DNA of 64,000 bases from Bacillus sp. REN3 (GCF_017912555.1 NZ_JAERSD010000010.1:80237-144236), one strand, 5' to 3'. Counted from the stretch's first letter, positions 26,381-35,516 are shown. The notes: generated by a model from the sequence alone, not told the origin. Numbers and translations: made by a program.

Positions 26381-27337
26381 TCAATATTCCTCCCTGAATT
26401 TGCGAGAGACATACTGGGCAACCAGATTCATGATCAAAGTAAAGACGAACAGAGTCATCGCAACGGCATATAGGCTGTAATACAATGTTGAGCCAGCCGC
26501 CGCTTCCCCCCCGGTCACTTCGACAATGTAGGCTGTCATTGTCTGCATCGATTGAGTGATGTCGAATGTGAAGTTTTTCGAACTTCCGCTCGCAATCGTT
26601 ACTATCATCGTTTCCCCAATAGCCCTTGAAACTCCAAGTACAAAGGAAGCGACGATCCCTGATATCGCTGCCGGGATGACGACTTTCCATGTTACCTCCA
26701 GCTTTGTTGCGCCTAGTGCCAATGCCCCTTCCCTCATGGCATTCGGAACCGAACTCATCGCATCTTCTGATAGAGAGGCAACCATTGGGATGATCATAAT
26801 GCCCATTACAATCCCAGGACTGAGGATATTGGTTGGCTCAAGACCGGGAATAAAGGATCTTAATAAAGGTGTCACGAATGTAAACGCAAAGAAACCGTAA
26901 ACGATTGTCGGGATGCCTGCCAGGATTTCAAGAAGCGGTTTGAGTATTTTTCTTGATCGCTCTGATGCGTATTCACTCAGGAAAATAGCTGTCATCAATC
27001 CGACTGGAATGGCAACAAGCATTGCGATAGCTGAAGAAATGACCGTTCCTGCCAGAAGCGGCAGGACACCAAAAACGGCGTTTTCCCCTAATGGTTTCAG
27101 TTTTGTCCCTGTAAAGAAATCTATGAATGGAACCTCTTTAAAAAAGGCGATAGTTTCCGTAAGTAATGTTAAGACGATACCAATTGTCGTCAATATCGAT
27201 ATCGCTGCAATCCCAAATAAAATGCCCGGTATCAGCTTTTCGGTATAGTTGCTGACACTTTGCGCATTCTTTTTCTGCTGAATCAATTCCCTGATGTTCA
27301 GCTTCTTGCTTGTTGTAGCCAATGCACTTTTTGCCAC
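26381..27337 (-). CDS. pstC: Phosphate ABC transporter permease PstC
   Basis: About 318 aa with six membrane helices and the permease loop REGALALGATKLEVTWKVVIPAAISGIVASFVLGVSRAIGET. GTG 27337 follows AAAGGGG by 8 nt and is preferred; ATG 27355 would add 6 residues and overlap the RBS. It pairs with PstA in the membrane. A stem-loop lies between pstS and pstC. Confidence 0.95.
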   Translation of the reverse strand: MAKSALATTSKKLNIRELIQQKKNAQSVSNYTEKLIPGILFGIAAISILTTIGIVLTLLTETIAFFKEVPFIDFFTGTKLKPLGENAVFGVLPLLAGTVISSAIAMLVAIPVGLMTAIFLSEYASERSRKILKPLLEILAGIPTIVYGFFAFTFVTPLLRSFIPGLEPTNILSPGIVMGIMIIPMVASLSEDAMSSVPNAMREGALALGATKLEVTWKVVIPAAISGIVASFVLGVSRAIGETMIVTIASGSSKNFTFDITQSMQTMTAYIVEVTGGEAAAGSTLYYSLYAVAMTLFVFTLIMNLVAQYVSRKFREEY

Positions 27338-27428
27338 GCTTAAAACCCCTTTCATCCTTCATTCATCCAGGAAGAACTCTCGATCTTTCTTCATCCAAAA
27401 GAAAATGTATCTGTATTCAGACACAAGA

Positions 27429-27454
27429 AGATGAGAAGCCTGAACTTCTCATCT
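27429..27454 (-). promoter_or_regulatory. Intercistronic stem-loop between pstS and pstC
   Basis: A 10-bp perfect stem AGATGAGAAG/CTTCTCATCT with a 6-nt loop and no clean T-run. It probably protects the pstS transcript or partly terminates, giving more binding protein than permease. Confidence 0.5.
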
Positions 27455-27479
27455 CCCCTTGACCTAAAAATTCTGAAGC

Positions 27480-28433
27480 TTACTTTTTCAATCCTTCAAG
27501 AGTATCAAGAGATGCTTTGATATCATCATCAGATAATGGAGCGAATCCTGTTTCTTTCGCCACATCCTGTGCGTTTTTCATTGAATAGATCGCATAATCA
27601 AGGACCTGCGGCTTTTCTTTCGCTTGGTTCACATTCAGGTATGTGAATACCGGACGAGTGAATGGTGCATACTCTCCATCTTCTTTGATGGTATCCAGCG
27701 ATGGTTCTACCGGACCGTTCCCAAAATCCACTTTAACAGCTGACAGCTTGTCCTTGTTGCTTTCATAGTAGCCATATCCAAAGAATCCGATTGCATTCTT
27801 ATCCTTTGACACAAGGTCTACTAGTGTTGAGTAGTCTTGCTGCAGATTGATATTTTCTTGAAGGTCTTGTTCTCCAAGAATGTTCTCGAACATGAACTCA
27901 TATGTTCCATGGTTCTCGTTAGGTCCATATGTCTTGATTTCTTCTTCCGGGAAGTCTGGACGTACATCGGACCATTTCTTCTTGCCTTTGCTTGCAAGGA
28001 AGATATCGACAACTTCTTCTTTAGTCAGTTCTTTTGCCCAATCGTTTTCTTTATTGATGACAATTGTAATTCCGTCTAAAGCAACCTTCAATTCCTGTAC
28101 TTCAATGCCAAGCTCTTCAGCCTTGGCTTTTTCTTCGTCTTTGATCTGGCGGGAAGCATCGTTAAAATCTGTTCCGTCTTTTGCAAGGAACTTCTTGAAT
28201 CCTGCTGAAGTTCCAGAACGGCTGACCTCAACTGAAACATTTTCCTTTTCTCCCATATAGTTTTCAGCCATCCGGGACATGAATGGATAAACCGTTCCTG
28301 AGCCATCGATGACAACGCTGCCTTCTAGTTCTTCAGCATTTCCATTTTCGTTATCTTCGCCTCCGCAAGCCGCAGTAAAGACCATGGTAGCTGCAAGCGT
28401 GATAAACAGGCCCATTTTCTTAAGACTCTTCAT
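27480..28433 (-). CDS. pstS: Phosphate-binding lipoprotein PstS
   Basis: A 317-aa ABC transporter solute-binding protein. The lipoprotein signal is MKSLKKMGLFITLAATMVFTAACGG, with lipid on the Cys at about 23. Phosphate-binding motifs are IDGSGTVYPFMSRMAE, SRSGTSAGFKKF and DASRQIKDEE. GPNENHGTYEFMFENIL lacks the more common Arg-Ser wording but is in the expected region. First gene of pstSCAB-phoU, behind a PhoP-box array. RBS AGGGGGAATTAAGG. Confidence 0.95.
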   Translation of the reverse strand: MKSLKKMGLFITLAATMVFTAACGGEDNENGNAEELEGSVVIDGSGTVYPFMSRMAENYMGEKENVSVEVSRSGTSAGFKKFLAKDGTDFNDASRQIKDEEKAKAEELGIEVQELKVALDGITIVINKENDWAKELTKEEVVDIFLASKGKKKWSDVRPDFPEEEIKTYGPNENHGTYEFMFENILGEQDLQENINLQQDYSTLVDLVSKDKNAIGFFGYGYYESNKDKLSAVKVDFGNGPVEPSLDTIKEDGEYAPFTRPVFTYLNVNQAKEKPQVLDYAIYSMKNAQDVAKETGFAPLSDDDIKASLDTLEGLKK

Positions 28434-28505
28434 TCCTTAATTCCCCCTACGAGATATGGTTGTTTTGTCCTACAAACAAAGAATAATCCTTTACCTTTAA
28501 CTCTG

Positions 28506-28554
28506 TTTTAATTGAATGTAAAGGTTTTGTAAAATTGGTTGAACGGTATGTAAA
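28506..28554 (-). promoter_or_regulatory. PhoP-box array upstream of pstS
   Basis: On the minus strand five hexamers follow one another with 10-11 bp period: TTTACA (28554-28549), TTCAAC (28543-28538), TTTACA (28533-28528), TTTACA (28522-28517) and TTAAAA (28511-28506). This is the direct-repeat layout bound by PhoP~P in Bacillus, placed 70-120 bp before pstS. It predicts induction by phosphate starvation. Confidence 0.75.
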
Positions 28555-28605
28555 TCTCCTACAGCACGTAATATGCAAAATGCAAATGGCATCCACTCGG
28601 ATGAC

Positions 28606-28638
28606 ATAAAAAAAAACTGCCTCAAAACCGAGACAGTT
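28606..28638 (-). terminator. Terminator of pbpA
   Basis: AACTGTCTC/GAGGCAGTT stem (one mismatch) with a 6-nt loop, followed on minus by nine T. Confidence 0.8.
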
Positions 28639-28645
28639 ACACCGT

Positions 28646-30817
28646 TCATTCCAAATCCTCTTCAACTTCCTCCAGCAGCTGGTCACCCTCTTCTTTTTTC
28701 TCTATTTCCTGGTCAGGCTTCACTGGATTCATATTCCCTTCCATTCTTTTTTTCTTCAATTCAAAATACGTATCCAGTACGCGCCGGCCGATGTCATTAT
28801 TTGCATGATGGCCACGATTCCCTTCATAGGCCCATGGAACCATGACAGCTATGGCAACTTCAGGGTTATTATATGGAGCGTATGCCACTAGGCTCAAGTT
28901 CATGACCTCAGGAGGCTCATTACGTGGGAATTTGCTTCTTTCCGGTCCATCATAAAACGCTTGGGCAGTCCCTGTCTTTCCTGCCGGTTTGTATTCAGCA
29001 CTATGGAATGACCCGTAAGCCGTTCCGCCCGGCTCCTGCATGACTCTCCTGAATCCTTCCTGTACCCTGTCGAACCATTCCGGTTTGGCATCCACTTTGT
29101 TAAGGATGACTGGACCAAATTCCTGCAGAACGGGTCCTACCTCGTTATTATCCATCACAGGCTCCCGCAGTTCCTTTACCATTTTCGGCTGGATCCTGCT
29201 CCCTCCATTCGCGATGGTCGATACATATTGTGCCAATTGCAAGGTGGTGTACGTATCATACTGTCCAATGGAAAAGTCGAGCAGAAGACCTGGTCCTCTT
29301 CCAGAACCTTTGAAACCGACCATTTCATTAGGGAGATCGATTCCAGTTCTTGCTCCAAGACCGAACTGGCTGAAATAATTCCTCATTGTATCGAATGCTT
29401 TTGGATCCAATGGAAGAGGCTGGTCGTACTTATAGACACCTTTTCCGATTTTGATGGCTGTCATGAACATATAGACATTGGAAGAAACCTTCAGGGCATT
29501 GCGGTCATCCAGCATTCCAAGGCCCTGCTTCCAGGACTTCTTAGGGTTCGTATTTTTAATCTTGATCGGGGTGTCATAGAAATGGGTTCCTGGTGTAATT
29601 GCGCCTGTCTTGAACCCAGTCATGATTGTCGCCCCTTTTACTGCAGACCCGGCATTATACGATGTCGTGAAATTCCCGCTGGCAAAATCACGCATGACCG
29701 CTGTTCCGGTCTCTTCATCCTTTGCGATCTGCTTGCCGGCTAGCGTCAGGATTTCGCCCGTTTTGGGATCCATCATGACAACGAATGCCCTGTCAAGAAG
29801 CCTTGTTCCTGGCTGCCTTTTGGCATTCCGCAATTCTTCTTCGATGATTTTCTCAACAGCGAGCTGAAGGTCCATATCCACAGTGAGGACAAGGTCTTTT
29901 CCCCGCTGCCCTTCAGAGATGATCTTTGTGTCAAGCACATTTCCAGCTTTATCCGTTATGTTTTTGACCTTAGCCTTCTGTCCATGAAGGACATCTTCAT
30001 ATTGAAGCTCGAGATAACTCTTCCCGACCCTGTCATTCCGGCTGTAATCCCGGGATAAGTAGTAATCAAGCTTTTCCTTTGGAAGACCTTCATCTGAATC
30101 AGTCACGGATCCAAGGATGGACTTCAGCGTATTTTGATAAGTATATTTCCTTTCCCAATCAGTCGTCGTATCGACACCTGGCAACTTTTCAAGGTTTTCG
30201 CTCACAACTGCGAATTCTTCCGGCGTGACATCTTTTTTGACAATTTGCGGAGACAACGCATATCCGCTGATGAACTCCCGGAAAATCGCAAGGATTTCCA
30301 TGTCTTCCCCTGTCAATTCCTTTATTTCCGCTTCTGTGATCCTTTCAAGCTGGAGGTTGTAAATGGCTTTGTCATCGAGCTTCTTTTCGTTATAAAGACT
30401 CCATTCTTTTTTTGTGATTTTCTTCTTCGCCCGTTCTTCGTTTATCAATATCCAATAGTCTTTTTTATCTCTTTCCCTTACCTGCTTTGTATCCTTTTCG
30501 ATCAGCTTCGCCAGCCGTTCAGCCACCATCAGCATCTCGTCCGTTTTTGTACCCTGGTTCTTCGTGTAGGTGATGGCTTTGCTTGGGACATTGTCGACAA
30601 TCGGCTTCATATTCCTGTCATACATTTTCCCCCGTGGAACCGGACTGTTCACTGTTACATCCTCGGTCCGCTCAATTTCCCTTTTAAAATCTTCCCCATA
30701 AACGATCTGGACAATCCCGAGCCTTAAAATCAGCATCGAGAACAGCAAAAACACGGCAAAGAACACCATATTTAGCCTGAATGGCACATGTGTCTTCTTT
30801 TTTTTCTTTTTGTTCAA
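28646..30817 (-). CDS. pbpA: Class B penicillin-binding protein 2A (PbpA/YqgF type)
   Basis: About 723 aa; B. subtilis PbpA is 716. It has a short basic cytosolic tail (NKKKKKKTHVPFR), a membrane anchor (MVFFAVFLLFSMLILRLGIVQIV), a dimerisation/pedestal domain, then a transpeptidase domain: SxxK in NAGSAVKGATIMTGF, SxN in VSSNVYMF, KTG in AGKTGTAQ. It crosslinks sidewall peptidoglycan during elongation. The start is taken at TTG 30817 with GGTGGGAG upstream, a sensible length; the frame is open further to 30889 without RBS. Acidic tail (EKKEEGDQLLEEVEEDLE). Confidence 0.94.
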   Translation of the reverse strand: MNKKKKKKTHVPFRLNMVFFAVFLLFSMLILRLGIVQIVYGEDFKREIERTEDVTVNSPVPRGKMYDRNMKPIVDNVPSKAITYTKNQGTKTDEMLMVAERLAKLIEKDTKQVRERDKKDYWILINEERAKKKITKKEWSLYNEKKLDDKAIYNLQLERITEAEIKELTGEDMEILAIFREFISGYALSPQIVKKDVTPEEFAVVSENLEKLPGVDTTTDWERKYTYQNTLKSILGSVTDSDEGLPKEKLDYYLSRDYSRNDRVGKSYLELQYEDVLHGQKAKVKNITDKAGNVLDTKIISEGQRGKDLVLTVDMDLQLAVEKIIEEELRNAKRQPGTRLLDRAFVVMMDPKTGEILTLAGKQIAKDEETGTAVMRDFASGNFTTSYNAGSAVKGATIMTGFKTGAITPGTHFYDTPIKIKNTNPKKSWKQGLGMLDDRNALKVSSNVYMFMTAIKIGKGVYKYDQPLPLDPKAFDTMRNYFSQFGLGARTGIDLPNEMVGFKGSGRGPGLLLDFSIGQYDTYTTLQLAQYVSTIANGGSRIQPKMVKELREPVMDNNEVGPVLQEFGPVILNKVDAKPEWFDRVQEGFRRVMQEPGGTAYGSFHSAEYKPAGKTGTAQAFYDGPERSKFPRNEPPEVMNLSLVAYAPYNNPEVAIAVMVPWAYEGNRGHHANNDIGRRVLDTYFELKKKRMEGNMNPVKPDQEIEKKEEGDQLLEEVEEDLE

Positions 30818-30954
30818 GCCTCTCCCACCCCCATAAATCTGGTATATCCGTGCATTGGCACTAATGTTTATTCTATCGAAAAAAAGCATTTTTTTCTATC
30901 AGCAAATCCTTTAAGATAATTTTTCCAAAGGCTCTGTTAAACCTGGGTGTTGAT

Positions 30955-31340
30955 TTCCACTCCAGGGACATGCTTTCCGCGGGGCGTCAGTGGAGCTGGT
31001 CCAGCTTCAGCGCTTAGCCCCTCGAGTCGCTTCGCTCCCGCCAATGGAGTCAAAGAGCGACTTCACTGTCAGGCCCTTCGACGGACAGGACGTCCTAGTG
31101 CCGACGTTGCCGCAGGACGCGGCGGTCTTAGTCGGCCAGCGCTTGTCGGGGCTGGCCAAAGCGCTTCCAGCTTCCCTATCTCCTCGGCCCTTTGCGCCTG
31201 CGGGGCCTCCACCTTGCCGCTGCATCCCGCAGGACACTGAAAGGCTCCGGCGAATTCGCCCACGCACGAAGGAAATGCATTAGCATTTTCGAGGAGCCAG
31301 TCCCTTCCGTTCCGATCAACTCTTTAAAAAACAACATTCA
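30955..31340. repeat. Nested GC-rich intergenic repeat between yqgE and pbpA
   Basis: About 385 bp of much higher GC than its surroundings, no gene with RBS. Outer unit: starts GGGACATGCTTTCCGCGGGG and ends with GCATTAGCATTTTCGAGGAG. Inner unit at about 30988-31175: ends are inverted relatives (AGCTTCAGCGCTTAGCCCC on the left; AGCTGGAAGCGCTTTGGCC read on minus on the right). A diverged copy of the outer unit alone lies at 56470-56650. This points to two kinds of dispersed repeat, one inserted in the other. Confidence 0.55.
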
Positions 31341-31386
31341 ACTTTAACACAGCCTTTCCAAAAAGCTAATATTATTTAAAAGGATG

Positions 31387-31412
31387 AAAAAACCGGGATA
31401 GCTGTTCCCGGT
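31387..31412 (-). terminator. Terminator of yqgE
   Basis: ACCGGGA/TCCCGGT stem with a 7-nt loop, then six T on the minus strand. It overlaps the end of the coding region. Confidence 0.75.
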
Positions 31413-32632
31413 CAGGCTGTAGCCTTAAGATGGACTTGACGCACAAACCAATAAATCAATGTATGGCCGCTTCCGAGAATCAAAAGGATGACTGGGATGC
31501 TTTTTTCTTCGTTGAAAAAAGTAATCGCTCCCAGGAACACGATTATCGATACAATTCGGCCGAGATTGAGGAAAATTTCCCTGACAACGATATATTCTAT
31601 CCTCATTTCTGCTGCTTTCCACCCTCTGCCGATCACATCATAGGTCATCGAAATATAAGGCACCAGGAGAAGGGGATAAGCGACAGCAATGAGCACTGCA
31701 TATAGGAGCAATCGTTCGAAGGTAGGCTCGAATACAATGAAGAAAATGGAGAAGTAAAGAATCAGCCCTCCAATCAGGATCGCTTTTTTCCTCAGTTGTT
31801 TCTTCAAAAGCCTTGAAGCCAAATAATAGGCTAGAAATGATATAGCTGAATTCAGGAGGCCAAAAGTTCCAAGCGCCATTTCACTATCCGTCGCAATAAA
31901 GACAAAGACGGAAATGATGAACACAAATACTCCCTCTCTCAAACCCTGAAAAAAATGGGCGTTTGTAATCATCCTCCAATTCAGATCATGTTTTCTTTCA
32001 GTAAAAATCCTCTGAAACCAATACTTCCCGTGTGCTGGTCTTCTTTTCAGGAAAAAGCTAAGAAAGACGGCAATGGAAAACAATGACAAGGAGAGTCCAA
32101 AGACTACAGTATATCCTGTGAAATTCTCCATCCTTGATATGATGAAACCTGCGGCGACAGGTCCAATCATGCCGCCAAATGAGGTGAGGATCCCGAGAAA
32201 GCCATTAAAGAAATCCCTTGTCTCCGGTTCAGTTATTTCGAATGTAAGCACATTATAGGCAAGCCAATAGAAACCATAGCCAACTCCAAGCAGTCCCCCT
32301 AAAAGCAGTAGATAGTCGGAAGCCCTGGTACCCGCTAGCAAAACAGTGACATAAAAAACGGCTAAAAAAATGACCCCGATCCGTAAGACGATGACCCTGT
32401 CGATTTTCTTCGCCCATCTGCCTGCAAGGATGAAAGTTAAAGGCTGTGCAATCACAATCGCTAAATTATATAATCCCAAGTCGGATAGTTCACCGGATTG
32501 TTTCCATAAGTAAATATTGACGAATGTGTTGGAAAGGGCGATGCTCAATGAGTACAATCCCCCAATGGTCAGCAGGAGCGACAAATCCTTAGTAAGTTCA
32601 ATGTCTCCCAGTATTTTCTTCACTTTGCTCAT
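31412..32632 (-). CDS. yqgE: Major facilitator superfamily transporter YqgE
   Basis: About 406 aa with twelve predicted membrane helices and the MFS loop GRWAKKIDRVIVLRIGV between helices 2 and 3. Substrate unknown. ATG 32632 is taken because GGGGAG is 6 nt upstream; TTG 32638 would sit on the RBS. In B. subtilis yqgE lies between pbpA and sodA as here, and is an MFS protein of unknown role. Confidence 0.88.
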   Translation of the reverse strand: MSKVKKILGDIELTKDLSLLLTIGGLYSLSIALSNTFVNIYLWKQSGELSDLGLYNLAIVIAQPLTFILAGRWAKKIDRVIVLRIGVIFLAVFYVTVLLAGTRASDYLLLLGGLLGVGYGFYWLAYNVLTFEITEPETRDFFNGFLGILTSFGGMIGPVAAGFIISRMENFTGYTVVFGLSLSLFSIAVFLSFFLKRRPAHGKYWFQRIFTERKHDLNWRMITNAHFFQGLREGVFVFIISVFVFIATDSEMALGTFGLLNSAISFLAYYLASRLLKKQLRKKAILIGGLILYFSIFFIVFEPTFERLLLYAVLIAVAYPLLLVPYISMTYDVIGRGWKAAEMRIEYIVVREIFLNLGRIVSIIVFLGAITFFNEEKSIPVILLILGSGHTLIYWFVRQVHLKATA

Positions 32633-32950
32633 GGACAACTCCCCTTTACTCTTGGGTAGTTTCTAACAAAGTGTAGGGCGTTATGCACTTTTTCAATGCC
32701 GCGTTCGATATGCGGTGCCCCTGCTATTCTTGTTCGGAGCTTTCTTCCGGTTTAGCTGCTGCTTCGAGCTTTCCATTGGGATCAAATGTCTGCAATTACA
32801 TTCTATACCGTTTTTAAAAAAGTGGCCTTTAGAATCAGAAACTGATTGCAAAGAGGAAGCCTTCCTGGCTTCCTCTTTTACTTTCAGTTCCTCCTCAACA
32901 ATCCATACAGGAGGTTTTCCCTCGTACGGCTTGCCCGGGCACGCATAACG
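32633..32950. other. Intergenic region between yqgE and sodA
   Basis: About 320 bp without a supported gene. A strong hairpin AAGAGGAAGCC/GGCTTCCTCTT with a 5-nt loop is at 32851-32877. The open frame on minus through this hairpin and into sodA looks accidental. Confidence 0.5.
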
Positions 32951-32980
32951 AAAAAGAGGCTGCAATGAATGCAGCCTCTT
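32951..32980 (-). terminator. Terminator of sodA
   Basis: AGAGGCTGCA/TGCAGCCTCT stem with a 5-nt loop, followed by five T on the minus strand, 13 bp after the sodA stop. Confidence 0.85.
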
Positions 32981-32993
32981 GATTAAAACCTTA

Positions 32994-33602
32994 TTATTTT
33001 GCTGAATTGAAACGTTTGTTGACTTCATCCCAGTTCACGACATTCCAGAATGCACCGATGTACTCTGGTCTTCTGTTCTGGTATTTCAAGTAGTAGGCAT
33101 GTTCCCAAACATCAAGTCCAAGAATTGGAGTCTTCCCTTCCATTAAAGGAGAATCCTGGTTTGGAGTGCTGGTTACTTCCAGTTCGCCATTGTTAACGAC
33201 AAGCCATGCCCATCCAGAACCAAAACGAGTTGTTGCAGCTTTGGTGAATTCTTCCTTGAAGGCTTCGAAATTGCCGAATTTTGAATCGATCGCTTCCGCA
33301 ATTTCCCCAACAGGCTGTCCGCCGCCATTTGGAGAGATGATTTGCCAGAATAAAGAGTGGTTGGCATGGCCGCCGCCATTGTTGCGAACCGCTGTCCGTG
33401 CGGATTCTGGAACTGCGTCAAGATTGGAAATGACTTCTTCTACTGTCTTTGAAAGAAGTTCTTCTTTTCCCTCAAGTGCGTTGTTCAGGTTCGTGACATA
33501 AGTATTGTGATGCTTTGTGTGGTGGATATTCATTGTTTCTTTGTCAATGTGTGGTTCAAGTGCATCGTATGCATACGGTAATTGTGGTAATTCAAATGCC
33601 AT
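32994..33602 (-). CDS. sodA: Manganese superoxide dismutase
   Basis: A 202-aa Mn/Fe SOD. Metal ligands: His in [12 protein letters not shown] (His27 region), His in [13 protein letters not shown] (His82 region), Asp and His in [19 protein letters not shown]. The GGGQP and DGHGLSL-free pattern and strong likeness to B. subtilis SodA argue for Mn. It removes superoxide in the cytosol. RBS AGGAGGTTGTTGAA before ATG 33602. Position matches B. subtilis; the fnr gene divergent from it does not. Confidence 0.96.
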   Translation of the reverse strand: MAFELPQLPYAYDALEPHIDKETMNIHHTKHHNTYVTNLNNALEGKEELLSKTVEEVISNLDAVPESARTAVRNNGGGHANHSLFWQIISPNGGGQPVGEIAEAIDSKFGNFEAFKEEFTKAATTRFGSGWAWLVVNNGELEVTSTPNQDSPLMEGKTPILGLDVWEHAYYLKYQNRRPEYIGAFWNVVNWDEVNKRFNSAK

Positions 33603-33956
33603 TTCAACAACCTCCTATGTATCGTGTTTCACTTTTAAAACAATCTATTTCATTATTCAGATATTAGAATTGTTCTAAAAGTGGTTCATGTTTAGATTAC
33701 CAGAGAACGGTAACCGATTCAAATAAAACGCCTTGTTCACCATAATTAAATTTCCCTTCTCCTGGTTTTTTATACACCTGGAGACCCTCGCCATAGTTTT
33801 CGAAAATTCGTCAATAATCCTCAAAAAGGCTTTCTGTCAACGATTTAAGTCGCGTGCGACTTAAATCACTACCATATAGTGGAAAAGCACTGTTGACATG
33901 GTAACAATAAATCTTTTAAATCAGAAGTGTAAAGGGAATTTAAGGAGACGATCCTC
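33603..33956. other. sodA/fnr divergent intergenic region with a 26-bp palindrome and fnr promoter
   Basis: A 12-2-12 perfect palindrome lies at 33842-33867 (GATTTAAGTCGC, GT, and its complement). A sigma-A promoter TTGACA (33893-33898), 17-bp spacer, TTAAAT follows for fnr. The palindrome is not an FNR box (TGTGA-N6-TCACA). Confidence 0.6.
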
Positions 33957-34649
33957 ATGGATAAAAATATCTCATTGTACAGTTTAATTTTACAGAATTT
34001 CATTGATAAAGAAACGATCCAAAAAGTAAAGGCTGGCACCATACTATTTCAGGAAGACGAAAATGTCCAGCATGTTTACGTCATCCTAAGCGGCAGTGTA
34101 TCGATTGGGCGCGTCCATATGAAAGGGAAAGAATTCATCCTGAAGATATTGAATGGGGAAGAGATGATCATCGAATACGAATTGTTCAAGCATGCCCCGC
34201 GTTATCATTTTTCAGCTAAAACACTCAGCGATTGCGAAGTCTTGATGATCAAGAAAGACCAGTTCGAGGAATTTGTGCTAAGCGACAAAACAGCGATGAA
34301 TTCACTTGTGAATTGGCTGAGCACCCGCTATCTGAAAGCACAGATGAAATGCCAGGACCTCATCATGAACGGCAAAAAAGGCGGCCTTTATTCCATCCTG
34401 ATCCGTCTCTGCAATAGCTATGGCGTGATGACAGACGAGGGAATCCTGATTGATCTTCCTCTTACACACCAGGAACTGGCAAATCTCACCTATGGCACTA
34501 GGGAAGTTGTCCAAAGGATGCTGAAGGATCTTCGGGAAAAGGATATTATTGGATATGACCAATTGAAATTCACCGTAAAAAACCTCGCCTACTTAAAAAA
34601 AGAAGTAGATTGCCAAAATTGTTCTTTTGAGATTTGCGGTTTGAACTGA
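33957..34649 (+). CDS. fnr: Anaerobic regulator Fnr (Crp/Fnr family, Fe-S)
   Basis: A 230-aa Crp/Fnr regulator. The cyclic-nucleotide-binding fold spans about 15-120 (GTILFQEDENVQHVYVILSGSVSIG), the dimer helix about 120-150, the HTH about 170-215 (LPLTHQELANLTYGTREVVQRMLKDLREKDII). The C-terminus carries C219, C222 and C227 (CQNCSFEIC), the same C-x2-C-x4-C as the [4Fe-4S] ligands of B. subtilis Fnr. It should sense oxygen and activate anaerobic respiration genes. In B. subtilis fnr is with narK; here it is alone beside sodA. RBS AAGGAGACGATCCTC. Confidence 0.88.
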   Translation: MDKNISLYSLILQNFIDKETIQKVKAGTILFQEDENVQHVYVILSGSVSIGRVHMKGKEFILKILNGEEMIIEYELFKHAPRYHFSAKTLSDCEVLMIKKDQFEEFVLSDKTAMNSLVNWLSTRYLKAQMKCQDLIMNGKKGGLYSILIRLCNSYGVMTDEGILIDLPLTHQELANLTYGTREVVQRMLKDLREKDIIGYDQLKFTVKNLAYLKKEVDCQNCSFEICGLN

Positions 34650-34699
34650 CTGATTAATCCGGACAATTGTTAAACTTGCTTTCTCAGCAGGAAATCAAC

Positions 34700-34743
34700 G
34701 AGTCCTTCGCTGGCGGATGGTCGCCTGCGGAGGACTCCTTTTT
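34700..34743 (+). terminator. Terminator of fnr
   Basis: A long stem GAGTCCT..CGC-GGCG / CGCC-GCG..AGGACTC, followed by CCTTTTTG. Confidence 0.75.
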
Positions 34744-34845
34744 GCATCCCGGCCATTGAACAATCATCCTCGATTATACCCCATCAAGGAAATCCCTAGC
34801 CTTTTCCAGAATTTCTCCACTATCTGCAATCAAGACAACAGATTT

Positions 34846-35343
34846 TTATATAGCTTTTTCCTTTTTATTGAATGAGGACAAAAAAGTAGATGAGCATAGC
34901 AGCCTGGATGATTTTGTTATGACGCTGCTCACAAAGCCGACTACTGAGCCAAACCCTATTTTAGCCGCATCCTGCAGATTCTGCCTGTTCACAATCATTT
35001 CGGCAATCGCTGCTCCAAGGAACGGCCCCACCAGGATTCCAAGGAATGGGATTACAAACGGTCCAATAATCAGGCCGATCGTACTGCCAATTATGCCTGC
35101 CTTAGTCCCTCCATATTTTTTAACTCCGATCATATTGGCGATATAATCCGCACCAAACAGCAAGAGAAGAAACAATCCCTGGATTAGCCAGAACACCCAG
35201 TTAAAAGGATCGAAGGAAAAGAAAACACCATACAGGATGAAGCCGCCAACCAGGAACACTACTCCAGGCAGGATCGGAAAAATCAGGGCAGCGAATGCGC
35301 CTGCAAATAGGATCCAGATGATTATCCAATAAATAATTTCCAT
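34846..35343 (-). CDS. yqgC: DUF456 membrane protein YqgC
   Basis: About 165 aa with four or five membrane segments and glycine-rich motifs (GTKAGIIGSTIGLIIGPFVIPFLGILVGPFLGAAIAEM) typical of DUF456. ATG 35343 is chosen by family start (MEIIYWIIIWILF) although the RBS is weak; the frame extends up to 35394. Function unknown. Same position as B. subtilis yqgC near sodA. Confidence 0.85.
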   Translation of the reverse strand: MEIIYWIIIWILFAGAFAALIFPILPGVVFLVGGFILYGVFFSFDPFNWVFWLIQGLFLLLLFGADYIANMIGVKKYGGTKAGIIGSTIGLIIGPFVIPFLGILVGPFLGAAIAEMIVNRQNLQDAAKIGFGSVVGFVSSVITKSSRLLCSSTFLSSFNKKEKAI

Positions 35344-35481
35344 TCTCATCATCCATTCATTAAGCGTTTTTTTTAAAACGGCGGTGTCTGGCATGCTGGT
35401 TGGCTTCAGCTTTCCTCCATGGAAAACGGCAAGCCTTCATGCCTCCCATCAAAGCCATCATGCAGGAATCTATAGCCTAAA

Positions 35482-35511
35482 AAATAAGCAAGGGATATCC
35501 CTTGCTTATTT
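35482..35511. terminator. Terminator of the Na/Pi cotransporter gene
   Basis: A 30-bp perfect palindrome made of AAATAAGCAAGGGAT and its complement, with flanking A and T, 6 bp after the stop. Confidence 0.75.
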
Positions 35512-35516
35512 TACCA

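Noticed and set aside
31007..31283. Several overlapping open frames on both strands near 31.1 kb
   Set aside because: They arise from the high GC content of the dispersed repeat; alanine/arginine/proline-rich, no RBS.
32693..33028. 111-codon minus frame before and inside the sodA end
   Set aside because: It crosses the sodA terminator and another hairpin and overlaps the sodA coding end; no RBS.
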